Positions 28,103 through 36,595 of a stretch of 64,000 nucleotides of DNA are shown here, piece after piece. How positions within the stretch are numbered: the first letter of the stretch is position 1; every line of letters begins with the position of its first letter. Origin of the DNA: Methylobacterium sp. R2-1 (GTDB lineage: Bacteria; Pseudomonadota; Alphaproteobacteria; Rhizobiales; Beijerinckiaceae). The position numbers and the translations under genes are program-made. The notes beneath the pieces were generated by a model. That model did no database searches, was not told the origin of the DNA, and worked only from the letters and a program-made list of their open reading frames with translations. The DNA is taken from the NCBI RefSeq assembly GCF_014191355.1, contig NZ_JACHWM010000004.1:248001-312000 (forward strand). The letters are read 5' to 3'.

Positions 28103-29170
28103 CTACGGCGCGGCGGCGACTCGCGGCGCCGTCTCGTTCGACAGAGTCGCAGTCCCTCTGCGTTCGAGCGTCGCGACGGAGAGGGGTTGACCGCGCCCGC
28201 GCAGGGCATGCGTTCCGAGCGGTCTGACGACGACACCCTCGGGCAGCCGCGGCAGCCGCTTCAACAGATCCTCGGAGATCAGGGTGTCGACACCGAGTGG
28301 TCGGCATAGAGCCTCGACGCGGGCGACCACGTTCACAGCGTCGCCGAAATAGGCGATCTTGTGCCGATCCACCCCAACCTCGGCCGTGATGACCCGGCCG
28401 CCATGTAGGCCCGCCCGCAGCCGCGGAACCGTGCCGAAACGCGCCTCCCACGCTTCGGCCTCCGCCTCGATCCGCTCACGCACGGCGAACAGGCACTCGA
28501 CGCAGCGCGCGTCCTTCAGGCCGCGCTCCATCGGCCATGTGATCATCGCGAGGTCGCCGATGTAATCGTCGGTCGAGCCGTAGAACCGGCGCACCGGCTC
28601 CGCCAGAGTCGCGAAGACGGCGCCGAGATATTCCTGGGCGCGCAGATCACCGTGCGTTTCGGCGAAGGCGGTGGACCCAACGACGTCGAGGAACAGGAAG
28701 ATGCGCTCTTCCTCCACGGGGCGGTGGTAGCGCCCGACGAGGAAGTTGATGAAGACCTCGCCGCCGATCAGGTCGCGCATGCGGATCACGAAGACGAGCA
28801 GCGCCGAGACGGCGAGCGCGTAGGCCAGCACCCGCGGCGTGGTACGTACCGCCTCCTCCAGACTGTCCGCGGTCAGGCCGAGCAGCCAGACGACGAAGCC
28901 GCCGAGCGCGTTGCCGACGACGATCATCGCCACGTAGGAGAGTTCCGCCGCCACGACGTAGAGCCCGGCGGGCAGGCGGCGGATGCGCGACTGGACGCCG
29001 GCCAGGAGCACGCCCCGGTCGAAGGCCAACGCCGAGATGCCGACGCACAGGCCGTAGGTGAAGCCGGCCAGCGGCGTCGCGCCGCCGGCGAAGATGACAT
29101 TGTAGAGCAGCCCCGCCCCACCCGAGGCGAGGAGGATGAGGAGCCAGAACCAGCGATGGTGCGGCAGCAT
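28103..29170 (-). CDS. membrane-bound class III adenylate/guanylate cyclase
   Basis: A 355-residue protein from ATG at 29170: six hydrophobic segments (about 8-130) and a C-terminal class III cyclase domain (about 155-330). Metal ligands are D162 (FLFLDVVGST) and D206 (DDYIGD), and the transition-state pair N280/R284 lies in FGDAVNVVAR with D277. The position that normally holds the purine-selecting Lys (KYIGD) is Asp202 here, as I recall for a group of rhizobial cyclases, so nucleotide specificity should not be assumed. It probably makes cAMP in response to a membrane signal. PBP gene lies upstream on the same strand, 290 bases away. Confidence 0.85.
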   Translation of the reverse strand: MLPHHRWFWLLILLASGGAGLLYNVIFAGGATPLAGFTYGLCVGISALAFDRGVLLAGVQSRIRRLPAGLYVVAAELSYVAMIVVGNALGGFVVWLLGLTADSLEEAVRTTPRVLAYALAVSALLVFVIRMRDLIGGEVFINFLVGRYHRPVEEERIFLFLDVVGSTAFAETHGDLRAQEYLGAVFATLAEPVRRFYGSTDDYIGDLAMITWPMERGLKDARCVECLFAVRERIEAEAEAWEARFGTVPRLRAGLHGGRVITAEVGVDRHKIAYFGDAVNVVARVEALCRPLGVDTLISEDLLKRLPRLPEGVVVRPLGTHALRGRGQPLSVATLERRGTATLSNETAPRVAAAP

Positions 29171-29460
29171 CAGATCGGGCTCCGGCGGCCGTCGATGGAA
29201 GTGCCCGTCCCGCGCGCGGCAGCCCTCAGGCCATGCGGGCGACGGTCGGGCAGGCGGGTCGACACGGGGGCTCCTTCGGTCGCCGATCAGGAGGTGCGGG
29301 AGAAACCCTGATCCTCGCGAGGCTGTCGCAGGCTCATGCCCGCAACGTGGCGCGAATGTGGCGCGCCGCCGCGTGTAGGGCTCGAGCCGCGCCGAAAATT
29401 TTCTCACCCGTGACTCGGCGGGAGGGATTACCCGTTCCCGTCAGGAGGATTGCGCAGAAC

Positions 29461-31650
29461 CTACTCGCCGACCCCGAACAGCTTCTCGAGGAAGTTGCGG
29501 TCGTCCCGGCTCGGGCTGCGCTCCCGGCCAACGGGACGCGGGGGCAGGGCGGAGGCCGTCTGCTCCGGCTCGCCGAGCAGGGCGCCGATCAGGCCGCCGG
29601 GGCCGGACTCGCGCTCGGGCTGCGCCTCGGGCCGCGGTGTGCGCCAACGGTTCATGCCCGGCAGGCCCACCGGCTTCTCGCCTTTGAGCGCCGTGGTCAT
29701 GTAGGCCTTCCAGATGTCGACCGGCAGGCTGCCGCCCGAGGCTCGCTTGGTCGGTTCTCCGTCGTCGTTGCCGAGCCAGACACCCGTCACGAGCGTGGCG
29801 GAGTAGCCGACAAACCACGCATCGCGAAACTCCTGGCTGGTGCCGGTCTTGCCGGCCAGTTCCCAGCCGGGGATGTCGGCCTTTTTCGCCGTGCCCATGG
29901 TGAAGACGTCGTGCATCATGGCGTTCATCATGCCGACGGCGTTGGGGTCGATGACGCGGCCGAGCCCGCTCTCGCCACGCTTGTAGAGCACCTTGCCGGT
30001 GGCGCTCTTGATGCTGGCGATGACGTAGGGAATCACCCCGTTGCCGCCATTCGCGAAGGCGCAGTAGGCGCCCACCAGTTCGAGCGGCGTCACCTCGGAA
30101 GTGCCGAGCGCGATCGAGCCATTGGCCTGCAGCGAGGAGGAGATGCCGAGCCTCTGTGCGGTCTGCACCACCGCCTTCGGGCCCACCTCCTGGCCGAGCT
30201 TCACCGCCACCGTGTTGAGCGAGAGCGCCAGCGCCTCGCGTAAGGAAACCGGGCCGCGGTAGTTGTGCGAATAGTTCTCCGGCGCCCAGTTGCCGATGCG
30301 TACGGGCGCGTCGTCGCGGATCGTGTCGGGGGTCAGGCCACGCTCGAGCGCCGCGAGATAGACGAAGGGCTTGAAGGCCGAGCCCGGCTGGCGCTTGGCC
30401 GTGGTGGCACGGTTGAACTGACTCTGCGCGTAGTCGCGCCCGCCGACGAGCGCACGGATCGCCCCGTCCGGCCGCATCGAGACGAGCGCGCCCTGCGCGA
30501 CGTTGTAGCGGCTGCCCTTGGCGTTGAGTTCGTCGGTGAGCGCCTTCTCGCCGGCCGTCTGCATGCCCGCATCGACGGTGGTGGCGACGACGATGTCCTC
30601 GTCGAATTTCGGCAGGAAGTCGTCGAGCACGTCCATCACGAGGTCAGCGACGTAGTTCGGCGAGCCACCACCTCGCGTCGAGGCCGGCCGCGCGGGCTGC
30701 GCCAGTGCCACCTTCACGTCCGGGGCCTTGGCGAAGCCGAGATCCTCCATGGCCGCGAGCACCTGGGCGGCGCGCGCCTGCGCCGCCTTCAGGTTGCGGT
30801 TGGGTGCCAGCCGCGAGGGGGCCTGAACGAGGCCGCCGAGCATGGCCGCCTCCGCCAGCGTCACGTTCTTGGCGGGCTTGCCGAAATAGCGCTGGGCCGC
30901 CGCCTCGACGCCGTAAGCGCCGGCGCCGAAATAGACCCTGTTGAGGTAGAGTTCGAGGATCTCATCCTTGGTGTATTTGTGCTCCAGCCACAGAGCCAGG
31001 ATCGCCTCTTGGATCTTTCGCGAGGCGGAGCGCTCCGGCGTGAGGAACAGGTTCTTGGCGAGCTGCTGGGTCAGGGTCGAGCCGCCCTGCGCCACGCCGC
31101 GCCGGGTCAGGTTCTGCGTGATCGCGCGGGCGATCCCCACGGGATCGATGCCGAAATGGTCGTAGAAGCGCCGGTCCTCGATCGCGACGAAGGCGCGGGG
31201 CAGGTAGGGCGGCAATTCCTTGATCGAGACCACGCGTCCGCCGGTCTCGCCGCGATTGGCGAGCAGGCTACCGTCGCTCGCAAGGATTGCGATGTTTGGG
31301 GGCCGCTTCGGCACGGCGAGCTGGTCGATCGGCGGCAGCTGTGAGGCGTGGTAGGCGATGAGGCCGGCCAGCCCGATCACCGCCCAGATGCCGAGCACGA
31401 TGCACGCATAGACCAGACGTCCGAGCCAGGAGCGCCGCCGCGGCGGCCGCCGGCCGCCACCGCCGGATGCCTTGCGCGCGCGTGCCTTCGGTGCAGATGG
31501 GGCGCGGCCGGCCGGCGCGCGCTGCGCGCCGGCGGACCGGTCGTTGCGCGACAGGCGCACGTCGAGGCGGCCCGGCTCGCTTCCCTCCGGGATGTCGAAT
31601 GTGGGTTCGCTGCGTGGTTTGCGTCCGCGAGACTGCGCCATACGTTCCAT
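29461..31650 (-). CDS. mrcA: bifunctional class A penicillin-binding protein (PBP1A-like)
   Basis: A peptidoglycan polymerase with glycosyltransferase (GT51) and transpeptidase activities. From the ATG at 31650 the protein has 729 residues; an ATG at 31641 is an alternative. A basic, disordered cytoplasmic N-terminus is followed by one membrane helix (about 77-101). GT51 motifs: catalytic E158 in AIEDRRFYDHFGIDP, then GGSTLTQQLAKN at 189-200. Transpeptidase motifs: SAFK 424-427, SLN 477-479, KTGT 601-604. The order and spacing are standard. The long Arg/Pro-rich head of about 75 residues is larger than in E. coli PBP1A. It is divergent from the PepSY protein. Confidence 0.93.
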   Translation of the reverse strand: MERMAQSRGRKPRSEPTFDIPEGSEPGRLDVRLSRNDRSAGAQRAPAGRAPSAPKARARKASGGGGRRPPRRRSWLGRLVYACIVLGIWAVIGLAGLIAYHASQLPPIDQLAVPKRPPNIAILASDGSLLANRGETGGRVVSIKELPPYLPRAFVAIEDRRFYDHFGIDPVGIARAITQNLTRRGVAQGGSTLTQQLAKNLFLTPERSASRKIQEAILALWLEHKYTKDEILELYLNRVYFGAGAYGVEAAAQRYFGKPAKNVTLAEAAMLGGLVQAPSRLAPNRNLKAAQARAAQVLAAMEDLGFAKAPDVKVALAQPARPASTRGGGSPNYVADLVMDVLDDFLPKFDEDIVVATTVDAGMQTAGEKALTDELNAKGSRYNVAQGALVSMRPDGAIRALVGGRDYAQSQFNRATTAKRQPGSAFKPFVYLAALERGLTPDTIRDDAPVRIGNWAPENYSHNYRGPVSLREALALSLNTVAVKLGQEVGPKAVVQTAQRLGISSSLQANGSIALGTSEVTPLELVGAYCAFANGGNGVIPYVIASIKSATGKVLYKRGESGLGRVIDPNAVGMMNAMMHDVFTMGTAKKADIPGWELAGKTGTSQEFRDAWFVGYSATLVTGVWLGNDDGEPTKRASGGSLPVDIWKAYMTTALKGEKPVGLPGMNRWRTPRPEAQPERESGPGGLIGALLGEPEQTASALPPRPVGRERSPSRDDRNFLEKLFGVGE

Positions 31651-32077
31651 GCGTCCGGGGCTCCCGATCCGTGAGGGATCTCGAGCCTTCCGCGACTGTG
31701 CTCCCCTGCTCGGAATCCGCGCGTCGATGTTCTGCCGGACCAATCCCGTCGAACGCGCGAGCTGGCCCGGCGGCACGGCGGTTCGACCCTTGCGTCAGAG
31801 ACAGTAATTGCGGCGGGTTTAAGGGTTGTTAAACCAGCCGGAGCACGCCGCGCCGGCCTTTACCGGATCTTCACGCGTGATCGTTTCGCGTGGTTCTTAG
31901 AGCCGGCCGAGGGCTGGCGCATCGGCGCGACAGCCATTATCGAATCTCCCGCTCTCGCAGCGCCTGCGCGGGGAGCCGGACTGAACCGGACCGGGACACT
32001 TTCGTCCAAGGACCGGAGGCCTTTCCTTCTCCGACGGTGCCCGGCCGAGCCGTCCCGGAACGAGGCTCGAGGGTTTG
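31651..32077. other. divergent intergenic region PBP1A / PepSY protein
   Basis: About 427 bases without a convincing gene. Small frames on both strands lack ribosome sites and family resemblance. Presumably promoter-bearing; no specific box recognised. Confidence 0.55.
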
Positions 32078-33370
32078 ATGGCACGCTCCGTTTTTGTTCT
32101 GCTGCATCGGTGGGCGGGTCTGGCAATCGCCGCCTTCCTGCTGGTGGCGGGGCTCACCGGCGCGGTGATCTCCTGGGACCATGAACTCGACGATTGGCTG
32201 AACCCGCATCTCCATACGGTCGAGAGCCGCGGTGAGGCGGTTCCCGCCCTCGACCTCGCGCGGCAGTTCGAAGCGCGGGAGCCGCAAGCGCGTGTCGCCT
32301 ATATCCCGCTAGCGGCCGAGCCCGGCGAGTCGCTGTCCCTGTTCGTGGTGCCACGGGTCGATGCGTCGACCGGCCGTCTGCACAAGCTCGGCTACAACCA
32401 GGTCTTCCTCGACCCCGTGACGGGGGCCGAACTCGGCCGGCGGGAATGGGGGCAGGTCTGGCCGATCACCCGCGAGACGCTGATCTCGTTCCTGTACAAG
32501 CTGCACTACTCGCTGCACCTGCCGGAGATGTGGGGCGAGGAGCGCTGGGGCATCTGGCTGCTCGGGATCGTCGCCGTAGTCTGGACCCTCGATTCCTTCG
32601 TCGGCTTCTACCTGACGCTGCCGGCGCGCAAGCCTGCCAATCCGCGGCGCCCGGCGGCGGTCGAACGGCAGCTCGGCCGGGGCTGGTGGTCGCGCTGGAA
32701 GCCGGCCTGGAAGGTGAAGACCTCGGGCAGCGCCTACCGGGTCACCTTCGACCTGCACCGCGCCTTCAGCCTCTGGACCTTCGCACTCCTGTTCCTGCTC
32801 GCTTTCACGGCGTTCTCGCTCAATCTGTACCGGGAAGTGTTCCTGCCGCTGATGTCGAGCGTTTCGCAGGTGACACCCGACCCATCGAACACCCGCCCCT
32901 TCGTTTCGCCGCTCAAGCCAATCGAGCCGGGGGTTGATTACAACCGTATCCTTGAGGTGGCGCAGGCAGAGGGGCAGCGCCGCGGCTGGAAGGAGCCCGT
33001 CGGCGCGCTGGCCTATACGCCGATGCAGGGCTTCTACACCGCACGCTACTTCGAGCCCGGCGACGATCACGGCGCCGCGGGAGTCGGTCCGGCCGCGATC
33101 TATTTCGATGGACAGGACGGCAGGGTGATCGGCGACCGCCAGCCCTGGGTCGGCACCGCCGCCGACATCTTCGTGCAGGCGCAGTTCCCGGTCCATTCGG
33201 GCCGCATCCTCGGCCTCCCGGGGCGCATCCTGATCTCGTTCATGGGGCTCGTCGTCGCGATGCTCTCGGTCACCGGCGTCGTGATCTGGTGGCGCAAGCG
33301 CGCGGCGCGGCTTTCCGTGCGCCGCAAGGCCGTGGCGCTGCCCACCGGCCGGCCGGTGCCGGCGGAGTAG
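32078..33370 (+). CDS. PepSY-associated transmembrane protein (iron-regulated membrane protein family)
   Basis: A 430-residue inner-membrane protein with about four helices. The first helix region HRWAGLAIAAFLLVAGLTGA and the last ISFMGLVVAMLSVTGVVIWW are typical of the PepSY_TM family (PiuB-like), with periplasmic PepSY-type regions between. GAGGG precedes the ATG at 32078. Family members are often linked to siderophore receptors and may reduce ferric siderophores, but no TonB-dependent receptor or siderophore gene is nearby. Convergent with the Mrr-type gene, two bases apart. Confidence 0.87.
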   Translation: MARSVFVLLHRWAGLAIAAFLLVAGLTGAVISWDHELDDWLNPHLHTVESRGEAVPALDLARQFEAREPQARVAYIPLAAEPGESLSLFVVPRVDASTGRLHKLGYNQVFLDPVTGAELGRREWGQVWPITRETLISFLYKLHYSLHLPEMWGEERWGIWLLGIVAVVWTLDSFVGFYLTLPARKPANPRRPAAVERQLGRGWWSRWKPAWKVKTSGSAYRVTFDLHRAFSLWTFALLFLLAFTAFSLNLYREVFLPLMSSVSQVTPDPSNTRPFVSPLKPIEPGVDYNRILEVAQAEGQRRGWKEPVGALAYTPMQGFYTARYFEPGDDHGAAGVGPAAIYFDGQDGRVIGDRQPWVGTAADIFVQAQFPVHSGRILGLPGRILISFMGLVVAMLSVTGVVIWWRKRAARLSVRRKAVALPTGRPVPAE

Positions 33371-33372
33371 TC

Positions 33373-34155
33373 TCAGCGTCCGGCCGTCAGAACGCGACGG
33401 CCGGCCCGGCGCGTCGGAGCCAGCGTCGAGAGATCGTCGTGGTGCAGGAGCAGGACACCGGTTGTGCCGGCAAGCTTGCGGGCAGCGGGCGTGAAGCCCG
33501 CGTTCGAGACCACGGCCGCCATGTCGCCGGACCAGTGAAGGGCCGCCGCCGCGACCTCCTGCACCGCCGCGTTGCCGACCGGGCGACCGTAGCGCTTGCA
33601 TTGCACCACGAGTCGCAGACCCGCCTTCTCGGCGATCACATCGCAACCCTGGTCGCCGCTCGCTCCCGTCGGGCGGGCATCCCAGCCCGCTTCGCCGAGA
33701 AGCTCGGCACAGTATCGCTCGTAGGCGACACCGTCCTCCGGCGTGTCGATCTCGTCGGGCAGTTCATGCGCACAGGTGACCCGCTCGACGATCGCCACCA
33801 TCTCGTCAAAACGCGGTTCGACGTAGTCGGAGAAGCCGCGATCCTCCACGAGCGGCAGAACGGTGCGCTCTACGAAGTACACGCGCTCGCGTAGCCAGCC
33901 GTCCTCGATCGTGTTGCCGTAGGCGTCGAGGAAGCGTTCCTGCCGCCGTCTCAGAGCCAGCGTTGCGGCGTGACGTCGGGCGATGCGGCGCACGAGCGAG
34001 CGGAACCGGCGTGGGCGGTCGAGGCGGTGGAGGAGGATCGCGAGACAAGCCGCACCCGTGGCGGCGAAGGCCGGCGTCCCGTAGCGGAGACTGGCACATC
34101 CCCCGAGGACGACGGTCCAGAACAGGCGCGTGGCGGTGGGCGACCGTCCGGACAT
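33373..34155 (-). CDS. membrane-anchored restriction endonuclease-like (Mrr_cat) protein
   Basis: A 260-residue protein. Residues 11-44 contain one or two hydrophobic segments, followed by a helical basic linker (45-80) and a C-terminal Mrr-type nuclease fold (about 140-255). The PD-(D/E)xK catalytic elements read as Asp172 in GDQGCDVIAEKAG and the QxK form Q185-C-K187 in VVQCKRYG, with upstream Glu146 or Glu151 as the helix acid. GGGAG precedes the ATG. Mrr-type enzymes cut modified DNA or act in repair. No methyltransferase or specificity gene is adjacent, so this is not a classical restriction-modification pair. Confidence 0.83.
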   Translation of the reverse strand: MSGRSPTATRLFWTVVLGGCASLRYGTPAFAATGAACLAILLHRLDRPRRFRSLVRRIARRHAATLALRRRQERFLDAYGNTIEDGWLRERVYFVERTVLPLVEDRGFSDYVEPRFDEMVAIVERVTCAHELPDEIDTPEDGVAYERYCAELLGEAGWDARPTGASGDQGCDVIAEKAGLRLVVQCKRYGRPVGNAAVQEVAAAALHWSGDMAAVVSNAGFTPAARKLAGTTGVLLLHHDDLSTLAPTRRAGRRVLTAGR

Positions 34156-34359
34156 CAGATCTCCCGCGAGAGGCCGGACCTCGGCCCGGTTTCCTCGCGA
34201 ACTCTTCCGGTCAACGCGTTGCGCGATTTCTAACGCCGCCGCCTCAACCCGCCGCCCCTACAAGCGGACGGCACATCGCGTGTGGATAAGGCGCTTACGT
34301 CAACTTCGGCACCGCGATGACGGCCACGTCCGTCTCGCGGGTTGCGAGCACGGTTGCGC

Positions 34360-34878
34360 TCAGGCTGCGTCCCCCGAACGGGTCCGGCCGCGGCGGCGCG
34401 GCGCCGACGTGCTGCTTTCATGGGCTGGCTCGGATACGGCCTCCGGAGCTGCCTTAGACGGCCACTTCCGGCGCTGCTGGCCGAGACCCATGGTCCGGGC
34501 GAGTTCCGATCGAGTGGCGGCGTAGCTCGGGGCAACCATAGGATAGTCGTCGGGAAGGTTCCAGCGCGCGCGATACTCGTCCGGCGAGAGGTTGTAGCGC
34601 GTCCGCAGGTGCCGCTTGAGCGACTTGAACTTCTTGCCATCCTCGAGGCAGATGAGGAAGTCATGTTGAATCGAGCGCCGAATCGGCACGGCCGGCGTCA
34701 AAGCCGGTTGTTCAGGCTCGGCCGGATTGTTTGACAGTTGCGCAAGGGCACCGTGAACCGCGGTGATCAGCCCGGGCAATTCGCCGACTGCCAGCGAGTT
34801 GTTCCCCACATAGGCTGACACGATGTCGACGGCTAAGGTCACGTAATCGCCAGCGGAGCCATCCTCGAGCGACATCAT
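34360..34878 (-). CDS. mucR: MucR/Ros family transcriptional regulator
   Basis: A 172-residue alphaproteobacterial regulator that binds A+T-rich DNA, often described as H-NS-like, controlling exopolysaccharide, motility and other surface traits. The ATG at 34878 follows GAAGGG. The MucR domain carries FLICLEDGKKFKSLKRHL and the stretch LSPDEYRARWNLPDDYPMVAP. Of the four zinc ligands expected for Ros, C77 and H90 are present, but the second Cys is D80 and the last His position is R94, so zinc binding may be absent or altered. An unusually long A+T-rich region lies directly upstream and may be its own control region. Confidence 0.92.
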   Translation of the reverse strand: MMSLEDGSAGDYVTLAVDIVSAYVGNNSLAVGELPGLITAVHGALAQLSNNPAEPEQPALTPAVPIRRSIQHDFLICLEDGKKFKSLKRHLRTRYNLSPDEYRARWNLPDDYPMVAPSYAATRSELARTMGLGQQRRKWPSKAAPEAVSEPAHESSTSAPRRRGRTRSGDAA

Positions 34879-35600
34879 CAATATCCCTTCTGATATGTGC
34901 AAACGACGAGCGCCAATACGCGCCGCGCAAACGACGCCATCATTGCGGAGCACGCAGTGACTGCGCTGAATGACGCAGGACTTAACCTTTGATCGGTTCG
35001 GCCGCAAGATGGAATTTACGTACTTTAAAAAATCAACTGAACTTTTGCCCAGCTAGAAACCGGGCTCCGCGAAAAGTCGCATACAAGATTCCACAATACC
35101 GTCCAAAAATTTCGACGCAAATCCACAGTGCAAGACAGGAAAAGTGAGCAGATCCGCCGGACGAAGTGCCCAGGACCGGGAGGCCGCCTTCCGTCGAGGC
35201 TGCGGGAAGAAGGTGCGGACAGTTGCAGCAGGAATGCGATCGCATAGCGATCTTGCCGCGGTCGGGCGACCCGATCGGGTCTCTTTCGATCGGCGATTCA
35301 GTACATACTGACTAAATCGGAAATTTTTCCACAGATGAACTGTTTATTTTGCAGCAGCATGATCAATATATAACACAATCGATCTTGACCAAACAAGGGC
35401 GAGACAATTTACGAGAGACCTGACTGTACCGCGGCATCGATGTATTCCGATAATGATGGCACAAATATAAGATTGTCAATTCGATCAAATGTACAGATCG
35501 AGGGCTTCGAGGCCCACGCATGGCAGTGGTCTCACGGCGAGATTGCAACGAGATCGAGAAGCACCGCTATCGCCTGCATTCAGGCCAGTGCCCATAAGCG
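34879..35600. other. A+T-rich intergenic region upstream of mucR
   Basis: About 720 bases, visibly far less G+C-rich than the rest of the window, especially 34990-35130 and 35290-35480. No gene can be supported: small frames such as 35440-35631 have no ribosome site or family resemblance. It contains several dyads, listed separately, and TA-rich stretches such as TCAATATATAACAC. Likely contents are the mucR promoter and MucR binding sites, and possibly an RNA gene or remnants of transferred DNA. Confidence 0.65.
35238..35311. promoter_or_regulatory. cluster of three short palindromes upstream of mucR
   Basis: GATCGC-ATA-GCGATC (35238-35252), the perfect palindrome GACCCGATCGGGTC (35268-35281) and TCAGTA-CA-TACTGA (35298-35311) occur within 74 bases in the A+T-rich region. 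Each is a plausible operator for a dimeric regulator. No protein can be assigned from sequence. Confidence 0.45.
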
Positions 35601-36290
35601 TCAGTGGCCGGACTTCTCCCGCGGGCCGTAGGACCGAAAGCGCTCAACAGTCTCAGCGACCTCGGCGTCGGACAGAATCACCGGCGTGCCGACCTGCAAT
35701 GCAATCGCATACTGGCGGCACAGAGCCTCGACTTCGACGGCAAGCCACATCGCTTTCGACAGGTTGGGACCGGTGGCGATCATACCGTGGTTGGCGAGCA
35801 GGCAGGCGCTGCGGCCCTCGAGAGCGTCGAGGGCGAAATCCGAGAGCCGCTGCGTGCCGTAGGGCGCGTAGGGAGCACACCGAATGGTCGGCCCTCCTGC
35901 CATGGCGATCATGTAATGCACGGCCGGAATCTCACGACCGCAGATCGCGAAGCCGGTGGCGTAGGGCGGATGGGCATGGACCACGGCGCCGATCTCCGGC
36001 CGCGCCGCCAGGATGTCGCGATGAAAGCGCCACTCGGAGGAGGGCGCGAGCGGATGGTCCCAACGTCCGTCGAAATCCATCTCGACGAGGTCGTCGGGAC
36101 TGAGCTGCTCGGCAGGGATTCCGGATGGAGTGACGAGAAAACCCACGCCGGATCGAACCGAGAGATTTCCCGAGGTCCCCTGGCTGAGGCCGAGATCGAG
36201 CATACGGCGCATCGACTCGACCATCGCTTGGCGGGTCGCGAAGGACGGCACGGGCAACTCCTCGGGCGAGAAACCGATCGTGTGACGCAC
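35601..36290 (-). CDS. class II aldolase/adducin family protein (FucA-like)
   Basis: A zinc-dependent aldolase-fold protein of about 229 residues. The GTG at 36290 (then RHTIGFSPEELP) is a weakly supported start; the longer frame is not plausible. Zinc-site residues are visible: the Glu in PSSEWRFHRDI, HAH in AVVHAHPPYATGFA, and a later His in LLANHGMIATG. TSGNLSVR is the phosphate-binding loop. Members cleave L-fuculose-1-phosphate, rhamnulose-1-phosphate or 5-methylthio-sugar phosphates. No kinase or isomerase gene is nearby, so the substrate cannot be named. Confidence 0.88.
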   Translation of the reverse strand: MRHTIGFSPEELPVPSFATRQAMVESMRRMLDLGLSQGTSGNLSVRSGVGFLVTPSGIPAEQLSPDDLVEMDFDGRWDHPLAPSSEWRFHRDILAARPEIGAVVHAHPPYATGFAICGREIPAVHYMIAMAGGPTIRCAPYAPYGTQRLSDFALDALEGRSACLLANHGMIATGPNLSKAMWLAVEVEALCRQYAIALQVGTPVILSDAEVAETVERFRSYGPREKSGH

Positions 36291-36595
36291 GCCTGGAACG
36301 GGCGCGGTCGGGCGCGGTTGGACTGTTAACCAGCGGGACCGCGTCACGACACTAGCCGCAGGAGCCTGCCGGTGAAACAGGGATGGGTTACCCTTGCGGA
36401 CATCGCCCGGATGCAGAGCCTGATCTGTGATGCGGCCTGTCGCCTCGCCGAGCGCGGGCATTGGCCGATGGCTTTCAAGCAGTACGAGACTTTTGTGCTG
36501 CCTCAGCGCAGGAATACCTGAGGGCCATCCGATCGCGCGGCCGGTTGAGGCCGTTTGACGCTCGGTCTCACGCCTCGGGATGCTATAGGCGGCCC
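36291..36595. other. divergent intergenic region aldolase / Pat-like protein
   Basis: About 305 bases. No supportable gene, dyad or consensus promoter; the minus-strand and plus-strand frames that cross it are extensions of the flanking genes. Confidence 0.5.

Noticed and set aside
30265-31344. 359-codon plus-strand frame opposite the penicillin-binding protein gene
   Set aside because: Antisense shadow of a gene with all catalytic motifs intact.
35440-35631. 63-codon plus-strand frame in the A+T-rich region
   Set aside because: No ribosome site or recognisable domain; its end runs into the aldolase gene on the other strand.
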